Positions 23,453-31,051 are shown, counted from the first letter of the stretch. The stretch is DNA of 42,217 nt from Planctomycetes bacterium GWF2_41_51 (GCA_001825665.1 MHXZ01000008.1:1-42217); one strand, 5' to 3'. Notes: a model not told the origin generated them from the letters alone. Made by a program: numbers and translations.

Positions 23453-25392
23453 TGATGAATATTGAAAAAATCGCCGCCAAACTTAAAACGCTCATCCCAG
23501 ATAGAATCCCATACTGGCTTAAGACAAGAGAACTCGCTGACCCGGAATTAAAATCATTGATTGAAAAACAAATCATCTCTACCGCCTACAAAACCTTCGG
23601 CGATTTCCACGATAAAATCCTTCTTTCGCTCCCACCCGAAAACAAATCTAACGGTTCATTAAATTTCGGAACGATTCTCTATGATAAAGAAAAACACCCC
23701 TTCGGAATCTCTAATACCGAACTCCTACAAAACATGGGTATATTCGGGCGTAGTGGAAGCGGAAAAACCAACTTTGCCTTTCATATTATCAAACAGCTTG
23801 ATTCTCAAAAAATTCCCTACCTCTTTTTTGACAATAAACGAACGTTAAGGCATCTGATCCCAGGATTAAAAAATAAGGTAAATGTTTATACACCCGGCAG
23901 GTCATTGTCTAAATTAAGCTTTAATCCATTCGTAATCCCGCCGGGACTGGAAAATTCTGTCTATATCAATCAGCTTGTAGATGTTCTGGCAAATGCTTTT
24001 ACTTTAGGTGATGGATCAAGAAGTATATTACAGAAAGCAATTTCTGCTTGTTATCGACAAGGCAACCATCCTCCTCTTGTAAAAGATGTTATAATGGAAA
24101 TCGAAAAAATAGAATCAAAGGAGCGAGTAAGGGGTTGGAAGATTTCAGCATTGAGAGCACTTGAAACTTTAAATTTCTCAAACATCACAACAAACAGAAC
24201 TTCACAAGAAGAATTAATGCAAAACTTAATTGAAGGAAATACAATTATTGAATTGGACGGCCTTGGCGATGGGGCAAGAAAATTTTTAATTCCAATATTG
24301 TACCAATGGATTTTTCAGGTTAAACTATGTTCTCCTGTCAGGGAAAAACTGACGATGGCTGTATTTATAGATGAAGCCCACTTGATATTTGACAACCGTT
24401 CAAGCGGGACATTAATGGAGCGTTTGCTAAGACAGACGAGGGAATTAGGAATCGCCACGGTTGTAATGGACCAAACGCCAAGTTTAATGTCCAAGGTCGT
24501 ACTAGCAAATTGCTATACTAATGTTTTCCTGAATTTAGTAAGTGCAAGCGACCTTAGTAAAGCCGCCTCAGTTTGCCTGTTAGATCCTGACGAAAAAAAA
24601 TACTTCAGTATGTTGCCGGTTGGGCAGGGAATTATAAAACTTCAGGATAGATGGATGCAGCCATTTCTTGTTAAGTTTCCTTTGATGGATATTCAGAAAG
24701 GGGCGGTCACTGATGAAGTATTATTGAGGTATTTCAACGAAATATCCTCGAAAACCACACATTCCCCCCGGAAGATGTCTGTACCGCCTGCATTTGACGG
24801 ATTCCCGCGGATTCCCTTCGATGTTATACTCGAAAAACCAGCTTTGCAGATGCTTTACGATATACTTACACACCCGCAAGATGGTGTAAGACATCGCTAC
24901 AGGCGTTTAGGCATCAGCGATAAGAAAGGACATCAGACTAAGGAAACGCTACTAAATCAGGGATGGATTGAGAGCCAGACTGTTGAGTTAGGCCGCACAA
25001 GAAAGATTATATTAAGGCTTACTAAACAAGCTAAAGAGACACTTGGGCTGGATACTGAAACACCTGAATATGGTTCCCTTGTACATGAATATTGGAAGCG
25101 TTTCTATGGACAGAAATTAGAACGTCAGGGCTATAAAATTGATTTCGAAGTTCCTCGAATATCTGGCAGAGTGGACGTTGTCGCCAAAAAAAAAGATGAA
25201 AAACTCGCCATCGAAATTGAGACCGGCAAATCCAATTTTATCCGGAATGTGCAGCAGGATTTAGCTGCCAGATATGACAAAATTATTGTCGTCGCAACTG
25301 ACAAGTCCGCTTTCGATAAAATCGAAAAGAAGCTGATCGAAGCCGGCCTTTTAATTCCCAGAAGGGTTGAACTTGTATTGGCAGCGAAATAA
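23452..25392 (+). CDS. HerA-type ATPase fused to winged helix and nuclease-like domain
   Basis: 646 residues. HerA/FtsK-superfamily ATPase (DUF87-like): Walker A GRSGSGKT (99-106), Walker B AVFIDEAH (303-310) and a conserved arginine-rich RLLRQTRELGIATVV (324-337). Residues about 465-535 look like a winged helix (HPQDGVRHRYRRLGISDKKGHQTKETLLNQGWI). The C-terminal 90 residues fit a PD-(D/E)XK fold: GRVDVVAKKKDEKLAIEIETGKS with D575, E588 and E590. HerA ATPases are hexameric DNA translocases; fusion to a restriction-like nuclease suggests a DNA-processing, transfer or defence machine. The third acidic position is EIE rather than ExK, so activity is uncertain. Confidence 0.85.
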   Translation: MMNIEKIAAKLKTLIPDRIPYWLKTRELADPELKSLIEKQIISTAYKTFGDFHDKILLSLPPENKSNGSLNFGTILYDKEKHPFGISNTELLQNMGIFGRSGSGKTNFAFHIIKQLDSQKIPYLFFDNKRTLRHLIPGLKNKVNVYTPGRSLSKLSFNPFVIPPGLENSVYINQLVDVLANAFTLGDGSRSILQKAISACYRQGNHPPLVKDVIMEIEKIESKERVRGWKISALRALETLNFSNITTNRTSQEELMQNLIEGNTIIELDGLGDGARKFLIPILYQWIFQVKLCSPVREKLTMAVFIDEAHLIFDNRSSGTLMERLLRQTRELGIATVVMDQTPSLMSKVVLANCYTNVFLNLVSASDLSKAASVCLLDPDEKKYFSMLPVGQGIIKLQDRWMQPFLVKFPLMDIQKGAVTDEVLLRYFNEISSKTTHSPRKMSVPPAFDGFPRIPFDVILEKPALQMLYDILTHPQDGVRHRYRRLGISDKKGHQTKETLLNQGWIESQTVELGRTRKIILRLTKQAKETLGLDTETPEYGSLVHEYWKRFYGQKLERQGYKIDFEVPRISGRVDVVAKKKDEKLAIEIETGKSNFIRNVQQDLAARYDKIIVVATDKSAFDKIEKKLIEAGLLIPRRVELVLAAK

Positions 25393-25393
25393 A

Positions 25394-25819
25394 TCAGGAC
25401 ATCTTTCCAAGATTCATATCCATTCTATGTCGCTGAATTTTCCGAAGTTTACCCTCAAGGGCCTGCTCAATTTTCTCGATAATCATCTCCTGCCATGGCC
25501 CTCTCATGGTCGATTCAATCAGGTAAATCCCATTAATACCGGCCTCTTGATACACCTTCATTTTGTGGGCAATCTGTTCGTTATATGAACTATCACCATT
25601 CATCCCAAAATATTCCAAAATCATTCCATATTCCGGCAATTTGAAATCAGGGTACCAAATTTTTGTCTTCCCTCTATCAATAATTGCCAATGGATATTCA
25701 TATTGATATGCAATCTGCTGCATCTCAAAGAACTCTGCTATTTCTCTTTCACCTTTACTTTTGAATGAAGAATATTTATCGAAACTTGTCGCCTCCGCAT
25801 TATGCGCATAATAAAACAA
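25394..25819 (-). CDS. Vsr-like PD-(D/E)XK endonuclease
   Basis: 141 residues, compact nuclease fold: SKGEREIAEFFEMQQIAYQYEYPL (E26 helix), IWYPDFKLPEYGMILEYFGM (D58, E69) and a helix AHKMKVYQEAGINGIYLIE. This is the arrangement of very-short-patch-repair-like and related small nucleases. It converges with the HerA-nuclease gene with one base between the stops, so the two are either a functional pair on opposite strands or an insertion boundary. Confidence 0.8.
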   Translation of the reverse strand: MFYYAHNAEATSFDKYSSFKSKGEREIAEFFEMQQIAYQYEYPLAIIDRGKTKIWYPDFKLPEYGMILEYFGMNGDSSYNEQIAHKMKVYQEAGINGIYLIESTMRGPWQEMIIEKIEQALEGKLRKIQRHRMDMNLGKMS

Positions 25820-26057
25820 GCTGGACTATTTATACTTTTATATACTCAAGACCGTGGTTTCTGTTGTTCCGCTTCATATTGTTAAATTAGGCAGCTTTAA
25901 CAGTTAACTCTTTTTAATGCAGGCACTTAAGTTCTTTGCTGATGTTCCGTTTCCAGGGGCTTTATCCACTCTCCCATAACTTACACACTCCCAAAGCATA
26001 CCCTATTCCCCCCAAACACCGCCGCTTCCTATATCCGCCCGTTCCCAAAAACCACAC

Positions 26058-26318
26058 CCGCCCGCGACAACGATCGCGGGCGGCCTTAGCCCCCCAAGAC
26101 TACCACTCCGCCAAGTCAATAATATATCCGGTTTCGAAGAAACCCAATCTGCCCTTCGGGCTCATAATAATCCGGTCTCCGAAGAGACCTTATCTGCCCC
26201 TTGCGGGCTTCAATAACTCGACTTCCCCAGAAGTCCCAAAACCGCACAGACCAAAACTATAGTTTCAACGAAACCCCATCTGTTCCACCATACCCAATAT
26301 CAGAGTTTTACAAAACTC
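26058..26318 (-). ncRNA. Tandem hairpin array with covarying stems
   Basis: Six stem-loops in a row: 26058-26083 (10 bp), 26130-26144, 26174-26189, 26220-26235, 26262-26274 and 26303-26318 (5-6 bp each), the last five spaced 41-46 nt. Stem sequences differ (GGTTTC/GAAACC, GGTCTC/GAGACC, GACTTC/GAAGTC, GTTTC/GAAAC, GAGTTT/AAACTC) but pairing is kept, which indicates selection for structure. On the minus strand, loops include TTCG, and two linkers carry extra GCCC..GGGC hairpins with GCAA or GAAG loops. Linkers share AGAT or AGGT before the main hairpin and an ATTATT/ATATT run after most. Strand is inferred from the tetraloops. No known RNA family recognised. Confidence 0.6.
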
Positions 26319-26353
26319 CCACCTGTCTCATCAAGACCCAAAAACATATAAAT

Positions 26354-26401
26354 AAAAAACTTAAATGGTTAGCTGAAGAATTCAGTGCCTTTTATGATTT
26401 T
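26354..26401. repeat. Dispersed structured repeat, copy A
   Basis: Shares with copies B and C a left part AACTTAAATGGTTAGCTGA and a right part GTGCCTTTTATG..TTTTT, which pair with each other. In this copy the tip is CTGAA-GAA-TTCAG. Lies just after the hairpin array. Confidence 0.6.
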
Positions 26402-26459
26402 TATCAAAATAACCCTCTAATATCGCATATTAAATAACCGCTTGCGTCAAACACCAAAA

Positions 26460-26518
26460 GCCCAAAAACCTTAAATGGCTAACTGAGCAAAGCGAAGTGC
26501 CTTTTATGTTTTTTGGGC
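26460..26518. repeat. Dispersed structured repeat, copy B
   Basis: Same core as copy A (CCTTAAATGGCTAACTGA ... GTGCCTTTTATG) but with a longer outer stem GCCCAAAAA/TTTTTTGGGC and a different tip (GCAAAGC). Variation in tip and outer stem with conserved core argues for a folded element and not simple duplication. Confidence 0.6.
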
Positions 26519-26624
26519 GTGCTTGAACTGCCCCAAGTCTATAACATCAACATCCCCGAAACTGCAAAAAACATCCTTCACCAACTTAAACCTTCCCGTC
26601 CGCACACACTTAACCGCCAAAAAA

Positions 26625-26661
26625 AGAAAAAGCCGGGATTTTAACCCCGACTTAAAAAAAA
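26625..26661 (-). terminator. Intrinsic terminator of the small-gene run
   Basis: On the minus strand AAGTCGGGG, a short AT loop, then CCCGGCTTTTTCTTTTTTT: a GC stem followed by a long T run just after the stop of the 26665-27060 gene. Confidence 0.8.
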
Positions 26662-26664
26662 CTA

Positions 26665-27060
26665 CTAATTAGCCTTCCTTTCTAACAACTTGATATACCG
26701 AAGATCCAAATCATGTTCCAATTCTTCAAACAGCTCCTTATCTTTGCTATCAAGAAAACACCTTCCAAAATTCGTAACACAATTATACTCCAACAGCCTA
26801 AACCGTTCGATCAACTTCTTGAACGACATCTTCGAATAATCCGAAACTTCAATTTTCGGAATCTCCAAAACAATCTTATCCGAATCATTTTGGTGATAGT
26901 TGTATTCGTAAGCTAACCGATTACAAAGACCAACCCGCACCATAAATTGCATAAGCACCTCAGCGCTAATATCAACAATCGAATCATCTCGAGTCACAAT
27001 GTCTGCCAAATTGTTATATATTTCGCTAAACTCCTCATCCGTAAAATATATTACGCTCAT
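26665..27060 (-). CDS. Unknown 131-aa protein
   Basis: Begins MSVIYFTDEEFSEIYNNLADIV; acidic, largely helical, with no TM or signal. Last gene of the minus-strand small-gene run; its ATG overlaps the stop of the 43-aa gene (ATGA). No family recognised; size and setting resemble small phage or plasmid accessory proteins. Confidence 0.7.
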   Translation of the reverse strand: MSVIYFTDEEFSEIYNNLADIVTRDDSIVDISAEVLMQFMVRVGLCNRLAYEYNYHQNDSDKIVLEIPKIEVSDYSKMSFKKLIERFRLLEYNCVTNFGRCFLDSKDKELFEELEHDLDLRYIKLLERKAN

Positions 27061-27188
27061 TCTTCACGTTTAAACAGACACACCCGTAATCCATCGAAAT
27101 TCCAAATAAACTTTTTATCTTCGAACAAAAGTTCGTTCAATTCCTCTTCAGATATCGGAATGTTCAATATATCCTTGCTTGTTTCCAT
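27057..27188 (-). CDS. Unknown 43-aa protein
   Basis: METSKDILNIPISEEELNELL... after a perfect AGGAGG with 7-8 nt spacing, ending in TGA that overlaps the next ATG. Acidic helix followed by a short WNFDGLRVCLFKRE strand pair. The strong start signal and coupling make it a real gene despite its size. Confidence 0.65.
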   Translation of the reverse strand: METSKDILNIPISEEELNELLFEDKKFIWNFDGLRVCLFKREE

Positions 27189-27235
27189 TTTATTACCTCC
27201 TGTAATTTAGTTATTACGTTTATAGTTCGCCAACT

Positions 27236-27276
27236 TTTCCCGAAAGGGAAGAACCCCCAAAAAATAACGGGTTCAT
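27236..27276 (-). other. Two small hairpins upstream of the 43-aa gene
   Basis: TTCCC-GAAA-GGGAA followed by AACCC...GGGTT, then an AT run. They lie between the 88-aa and 43-aa genes and may be a terminator/attenuator; similar small hairpins punctuate every gap of this run. Confidence 0.45.
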
Positions 27277-27318
27277 TTAAAAATTTAAACAAAACTAAAT
27301 AGCCTCTGCTCAAAGCCT

Positions 27319-27585
27319 TTAGCAATTCTTGCTTTGCTCAATCATATCTGAAGCTTCTTTCTTCGTGATTGAATCGCTAAACTCAACCCCTAAATCCTTC
27401 AAATAATTTTTCTGCTTTTCAGTTGCTAACTCATCATCCTTAGCTTCTGCTATAATCTTTGACCTTTTGTCTTTTCCGATTTCCTGCAAAATCGCAATTG
27501 CAACATCGTCGTTGCTGGTCTTCTCCTGAATAGCTTCGTATAGTTCAACATATTGGATTATACTTTTTTTTATTTCTGTTTTCAT
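27319..27585 (-). CDS. Unknown 88-aa protein
   Basis: Start at MKTEIKKSIIQYVELYE after AAGGAGG (the frame extends upstream through hairpins without a start signal). Helical. The C-terminal segment LATEKQKNYLKDLGVEFSDSITKKEASDMIEQ resembles a short helix-extended-helix motif (TEKQ..YL..LG......T..EAS..I) found at the ends of many phage and plasmid DNA-processing proteins. Function unknown. Confidence 0.7.
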   Translation of the reverse strand: MKTEIKKSIIQYVELYEAIQEKTSNDDVAIAILQEIGKDKRSKIIAEAKDDELATEKQKNYLKDLGVEFSDSITKKEASDMIEQSKNC

Positions 27586-27613
27586 GTTTTTTCCTCCTTG
27601 CATTTTACTTTTT

Positions 27614-27666
27614 AAAGTGGTTTTTTCCCACTTCCCAAAAAAGGGAAATCTCAAAAAAAAGAGATT
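27614..27666 (-). other. Three consecutive hairpins with oligo-T or oligo-A loops
   Basis: In minus-strand order: ATCTC-(T8)-GAGAT, TTCCC-(T6)-GGGAA and AAGTGG-(GAAAAAA)-CCACTT, together filling the leader just before the AAGGAGG of the 88-aa gene. Stems differ but the loop style is constant. Could act as a 5'-leader regulatory element or mRNA stabiliser. Confidence 0.5.
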
Positions 27667-27675
27667 AAAAAAATA

Positions 27676-28021
27676 TTATTGTTTCAGGCCTTCAAGTTCT
27701 CGCTTGCAACTTTGTTTGAGATTTTCAAACCCTTCGATTAATGCCTTGTGAATATGTTTGAATTTTTCCTTGTTAACACTTAAAGGGCCTGATTTGTACA
27801 CATCAAAAAGCATGTGGTCGGGGATTCGCCCGTGTTCTTCATTGTTATAAACTACGGTGCAATTGGTCTCGTTGCATATCCTTATAATTTCAATAAAAAA
27901 AATTAATTCTCATATGAATTTTCGGAAATTTTTGAGGTTAAGTAATAGAAGACCGCAATTTTATTGGAGTAACGGGCTTGCCGTAAACAGTTACGATCTG
28001 CTTGGCACTTTTCTTTACCAT
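27676..28021 (-). pseudogene. Decayed small gene (stop plus frameshift)
   Basis: An ATG at 28019-28021, overlapping the stop of the 28015-28398 gene, opens MVKKSAKQIVTVYGKPVTPIKLRSSIT and stops at 27938-27940. The frame resumes with MRINFF at 27913 and is broken again at an eight-A run (27895-27902, plus strand), after which another frame reads IEIIRICNETNCTVVYNNEE... to a stop at 27676-27678, with clear coding character. One reading is a gene broken by a stop and an indel; another is two tiny genes, the second expressed by slippage on the homopolymer. Confidence 0.45.
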
Positions 28022-28398
28022 CCTTCCAAATTGATCTGACCAGCTTCAAGAAAGCCGTCATCTTCCAGGCAGCTAATCGAATAGTTCACTTTATTCCAGT
28101 TTTCCCGGTTATGGTCAAATTTAATTATGTAATTGTACTCTTGCCTGCTTCCCTCGTCAGTCGCATACAAACCGCCGGTTCCTTCTTTAAATTCATTGAC
28201 CAGCAAAAGCGCAAAATCGCCGACACCGTTGAATTGCAGTTTGCCTTCGATTCTGCTGAACCCATTGACAAAAGTGCCTTTATGAAAGAATTCTTTAAGT
28301 TGCTGTCCCCAGCCGTCCGGGTAACCGTCATACTGCTTATATAAGGCAAGCAGCAATTGCCCATCTTCATATATTCTGGTAGTACTTGTCGTTCCCAT
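28015..28398 (-). CDS. Unknown 127-aa protein
   Basis: Start at MGTTSTTRIYEDGQLLLALYKQ, 7 nt after the stop of the preceding gene; an upstream frame only overlaps that gene. Segments QYDGYPDGWGQQLKEFFHKGTFVNGF and GVGDFALLLVNEFKEGTGGLYATD recur in small proteins of phage-like and plasmid regions, as far as I recall, but have no known function. Alpha/beta, no cysteine motif, no membrane segment. Confidence 0.65.
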   Translation of the reverse strand: MGTTSTTRIYEDGQLLLALYKQYDGYPDGWGQQLKEFFHKGTFVNGFSRIEGKLQFNGVGDFALLLVNEFKEGTGGLYATDEGSRQEYNYIIKFDHNRENWNKVNYSISCLEDDGFLEAGQINLEGW

Positions 28399-28405
28399 TT
28401 TTTTT

Positions 28406-28969
28406 TCAAAGCTGCTCACATTTATCCAGAGCAGCTTGGATTCGTTTAATTTTTTCCAGACCCCTTCGCCGCATATCGGCAAGGTTCTCTTTGCACTGAG
28501 CCATCGTCTGTTTGTATTCTTTTATGCCCAGACTTAAGCACGGCTGTGTGCAGACCCCTAAAGCCATTTCATCAGGAATCCTCTGACCTGCCAGTATATA
28601 GGCATAAGCTATCGACTGGCTAAGATCCATTCCTCCGCCGCACAGAGCGAGAAAAACCTCGCCTGTATCCTGGTTTTCCATAACGGTAAGACAGGTTTCT
28701 TTTACAACTCTTAAAATCTTCTCGTCATCGGGCAACCCGTACAACGGATAACTGTAATTTATTATTGGGTCGCAGTCATCTTCGCTGAATCCGCACTGCT
28801 CACAATATCCGCTGTATCGCATATTTGTTTCCCTGTTTGCCTCGTTGGAATCATTGTCCTGCGTTTTATGTCGGCAACTGTCTTCAGCAATCTGCCTACC
28901 GTGATTTATCCACTTATCAGGGCTCTCTTTGAATTCATCGTACCAATCAATGAAATGTGCTATGTTCAT
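28406..28969 (-). CDS. Unknown 187-aa protein with CxxC
   Basis: Begins MNIAHFIDWYDEFKESPDKW. Contains GYCEQCGFSEDDC (near 54-66), a possible zinc knuckle, then a central segment with a Gly-rich turn FLALCGGGMDLSQSIAYAYIL and a basic helical C-terminus. Two bases separate it from the stop of the upstream gene. No family recognised. Confidence 0.7.
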   Translation of the reverse strand: MNIAHFIDWYDEFKESPDKWINHGRQIAEDSCRHKTQDNDSNEANRETNMRYSGYCEQCGFSEDDCDPIINYSYPLYGLPDDEKILRVVKETCLTVMENQDTGEVFLALCGGGMDLSQSIAYAYILAGQRIPDEMALGVCTQPCLSLGIKEYKQTMAQCKENLADMRRRGLEKIKRIQAALDKCEQL

Positions 28970-28970
28970 T

Positions 28971-29255
28971 TTAATCTAAATCATCTCCGTATTCTTCATA
29001 TGGCAAATCTTCCATACAAGTCCACTGGGTTTTTATTTTAGCATTAGGATTTATTTTCTTTAATGCATCATATATTTCCTTGTGAGCTTCTTCTTCGCTC
29101 ATCCCCCCATAAAGTTTCCCCTCGCCGTCAAAAGTTGCTTCACTTTCCCATGAAACAGTTTGTCCTTCCCAGCCGAATTCTTCAGAGCATACTTTCTGAA
29201 GTTGCTCTTCGGTAATCCCTGTGGTTACAACAAACAATCTATAACATCTGCTCAT
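28971..29255 (-). CDS. Unknown 94-aa acidic protein
   Basis: Begins MSRCYRLFVVTTGITEEQLQKVCSEEFGWEG and ends in an acidic tail (PYEEYGDDLD). Alpha/beta with the pattern of a small ferredoxin-like fold. No SD as strong as its neighbours'. Function unknown. Confidence 0.65.
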   Translation of the reverse strand: MSRCYRLFVVTTGITEEQLQKVCSEEFGWEGQTVSWESEATFDGEGKLYGGMSEEEAHKEIYDALKKINPNAKIKTQWTCMEDLPYEEYGDDLD

Positions 29256-29284
29256 TTTGGTTTTAATTCAATAATTTAAGTTGT

Positions 29285-29318
29285 GATTTTTTCTTCACAG
29301 AAAAGAGAAGAAAAAATC
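29285..29318 (-). terminator. 12-bp hairpin in the small-gene run
   Basis: Perfect inverted repeat GATTTTTTCTTC (29285-29296) and GAAGAAAAAATC (29307-29318) with a 10-nt loop, just upstream of the 94-aa gene on the minus strand. A related GATTTTTT...AAAAAATC hairpin lies near 30080-30109 upstream of the 113-aa gene. AT-rich stems with T runs suggest attenuators or weak terminators. Confidence 0.5.
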
Positions 29319-29359
29319 GTTTTTCAAAAGATCAAGACAGATAAATTTATTTTGCTAAC

Positions 29360-29488
29360 TCAATTCAGAAGTTCTTTATTTTTCAATATCGCAACTTCTG
29401 CTGCCATTAAGAATGAGTTTTTCTTTTTCGGATTTTTCATTCTTTCAATCAATACTTCAATTTCTGTTTTTCGTTTAAATAAAATCAT
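29360..29488 (-). CDS. Unknown 42-aa basic protein
   Basis: MILFKRKTEIEVLIERMKNPKK... with its ATG overlapping the stop of the 29485-29721 gene as ATGA. Helical and lysine-rich, ending AILKNKELLN. Too short for automated calling, but coupled translation and composition support it. Confidence 0.55.
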   Translation of the reverse strand: MILFKRKTEIEVLIERMKNPKKKNSFLMAAEVAILKNKELLN

Positions 29489-29721
29489 TTAATTTGTGAT
29501 AAATCCAAGTTGTATATATAGTCGTCAATCGCATCTTTTTCATCATCGGTTAAATCAATATTTCGATCTATCAATTCCCAACCGTCTTCATAGCAACAAT
29601 CCAAAGTATCATCGTAACTTCGCCAAAATGAAATCTCTATATCCTTATTATTTACTTCTAACTCCAGGTAATAGTATCTGATTTGCGAAGTTAGTTTTGC
29701 ATCTATTTGTTTTATTTCCAT
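29485..29721 (-). CDS. Unknown 78-aa acidic protein
   Basis: Begins MEIKQIDAKLTSQIRYYYLELEVNN; beta strands followed by an acidic helical end (LTDDEKDAIDDYIYNLDLSQIK). Overlaps the upstream 113-aa gene by 10 nt and the 42-aa gene by 4 nt, so the three form one translational unit. No family recognised. Confidence 0.65.
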   Translation of the reverse strand: MEIKQIDAKLTSQIRYYYLELEVNNKDIEISFWRSYDDTLDCCYEDGWELIDRNIDLTDDEKDAIDDYIYNLDLSQIK

Positions 29722-30053
29722 TTTTCAATATAGTTTTTAAATTCCTGGAAGACCTCAGTCATTGCCGTATTTAGGTCGTGATAACCACTTGCACTATATA
29801 CTCCCTTGCAAAAATGATCAAAAAATCTTTCTGCATCCTGACCAGCTTCAAAGTATGTTGAATAAAAACCCTCGATATTATAGTGTGCAATATAACCACA
29901 ATGCAAATGCAGATGCTGATATAATCTTTTTGTAAAATGCTCTCTTTTAAGACCGTTCTTCAGGAAAGTTTTCCAGTTCTGCAGAACAAGCTGCTTTTCG
30001 CCGGCTGTCATAAACGCTGCATCCGCAAATATATTGTTATTCTCTGTTTTCAT
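29712..30053 (-). CDS. Unknown 113-aa protein
   Basis: Begins MKTENNNIFADAAFMTAGEKQLVLQNWKTFLKNG; helical, with a His-rich segment LYQHLHLHCGYIAHYN (about 44-60) and a globin-like helical feel but no firm match. Overlaps the next gene. Function unknown. Confidence 0.65.
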   Translation of the reverse strand: MKTENNNIFADAAFMTAGEKQLVLQNWKTFLKNGLKREHFTKRLYQHLHLHCGYIAHYNIEGFYSTYFEAGQDAERFFDHFCKGVYSASGYHDLNTAMTEVFQEFKNYIEKWK

Positions 30054-30163
30054 CTTTATATAAATATTTTAATTTGAGATTTTTTTCACGCGAGTTAGGA
30101 AAAAATCGATATGGTTTTTTATTTTGCATATAGATTCAGTTGAACAAGTCCTTTCCCAGGTGA

Positions 30164-30242
30164 ATTACTGATGCTGAAAGCATAACAGTAATACGCCAAA
30201 ATTTGCACGAACGATAGTGAGTGCCTTTTTTGCAAAATTGGC
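30164..30242. repeat. Nested hairpin plus structured repeat copy D
   Basis: First hairpin 30164-30192: ATTACTG/CAGTAAT enclosing ATGCT-GAA-AGCAT. Second element 30195-30242: GCCAAAATTTGCA pairing with TGCAAAATTGGC around CGAACGATAGTGAGTGCCTT, sharing the GTGCCTTTT core of copies A-C. Both lie in the gene-free gap between the 207-aa and 113-aa genes. Confidence 0.5.
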
Positions 30243-30261
30243 ACAGCCCCAGCTATAAAAA

Positions 30262-30284
30262 AGGGAAAAGGGCTAAAAGCCCTT
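30262..30284 (-). terminator. Intrinsic terminator of the 207-aa gene
   Basis: On the minus strand the 7-bp stem AAGGGCT/AGCCCTT with a 3-nt loop is followed by TTCCCTTTTTT. It overlaps the stop codon of the gene at 30283-30906. Confidence 0.75.
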
Positions 30285-30906
30285 AGTTAAAAATTATTTC
30301 TCCCGCGATATCAAAGTGTCCATTCTCCCACGCATCAGTGCTTAATGGATAGGCATCAAAGAACCTTTCGTTTTCTTCTTTTGCTCTATCAACCATTGTA
30401 CGGATTTTGAAGATAGCCAAAACTTCTTTATCCGTTGCACAATATTGTTCCTGAACTTTCTGCTTAATTTTGCCTAATTCTTCCCAAAACTCTGAAAAAT
30501 CAGTATCGTTGCACATTTCTTCAACATCTTCAAGAAAACTCATCATTTCCAACTGGGACACATAATTTTCTGTCGGCTTTGTTTTTGCCTGTGAAAAATC
30601 GGCAAGTTCCGACTGCTTATTTTTCTTTGAAGAAGAATTTTCCTGAATTGTCTGGCGAATTTCCGTTGCCTCTTTTTTAAAAAGAATTGCATTTGCACCT
30701 TTTACAAACCACTGTCCCTGTGATTTAATGAGGTCAAACTCTCTGCAAAGGTTTTCTGCCTGCATATCAAAATCAAGCTCTTCAGTAGCATACTTAAAGG
30801 CAAATGCCCAGCATTTTTTGTAGTCATCTCCAAGCTCTTCTTCCATAGCTGCTCTGGTTATTTTAACAGTCGAATAGTCATCGATTTCCTGTATTTGTTT
30901 TTCCAT
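30283..30906 (-). CDS. Unknown 207-aa protein
   Basis: Begins MEKQIQEIDDYSTVKITRAAM after AAGGAGG; acidic and helical, with a low-complexity polar linker (ENSSSKKNKQSELADFSQAKTKPTEN, about 90-115) between two domains. First gene of the minus-strand small-gene run. No TM, no recognised family. Confidence 0.7.
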   Translation of the reverse strand: MEKQIQEIDDYSTVKITRAAMEEELGDDYKKCWAFAFKYATEELDFDMQAENLCREFDLIKSQGQWFVKGANAILFKKEATEIRQTIQENSSSKKNKQSELADFSQAKTKPTENYVSQLEMMSFLEDVEEMCNDTDFSEFWEELGKIKQKVQEQYCATDKEVLAIFKIRTMVDRAKEENERFFDAYPLSTDAWENGHFDIAGEIIFN

Positions 30907-30960
30907 TTTTCATTTCCTCCTTACATCTTTTAGGCTCTCTGAATTCATTACCTTTTGAGT

Positions 30961-31050
30961 CCAAGGAACCTTGGGCTTTACTGAAAGGAAAGTCTCCCCC
31001 GTGAGGACAAAGTCCGAACTTTGCCAGACTAAGCGGGTTTCGCAAGAAAC
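30961..31050 (+). ncRNA. Candidate structured RNA
   Basis: Within a 357-bp gene-free gap: hairpin CCAAGG-AA-CCTTGG (30961-30974), a longer stem AGTCT...AGACT enclosing CAAAGT-CCGA-ACTTTG and flanked by GGAAAGTC, then GTTTC-GCAA-GAAAC (31037-31050) with a GNRA loop. The order and GNRA loop favour the plus strand. The GGAAAGTC start is faintly like RNase P RNA, but the rest does not fit. Function unknown; it may be a leader of the KAP NTPase gene. Confidence 0.45.
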
Positions 31051-31051
31051 A

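Larger units (their letters stand above)
25820..26619. other. 800-bp gene-free region dense in stem-loops
   Basis: No plausible coding region; the apparent plus-strand frames (25936-26262, 26201-26437) run through inverted repeats and are rich in Pro/Thr/Arg. It holds a 10-bp GC hairpin at 26058-26083, a tandem array of hairpins at 26130-26318 and two copies of a dispersed structured repeat at 26354-26401 and 26460-26518, described separately. The plus strand is strongly C-rich over G, unlike the flanking genes. Confidence 0.7.

Noticed and set aside
25936-26437. Two plus-strand ORFs of 108 and 78 codons
   Set aside because: They run through tandem inverted repeats and are rich in Pro, Thr and Arg; the DNA is better explained as structured non-coding sequence.
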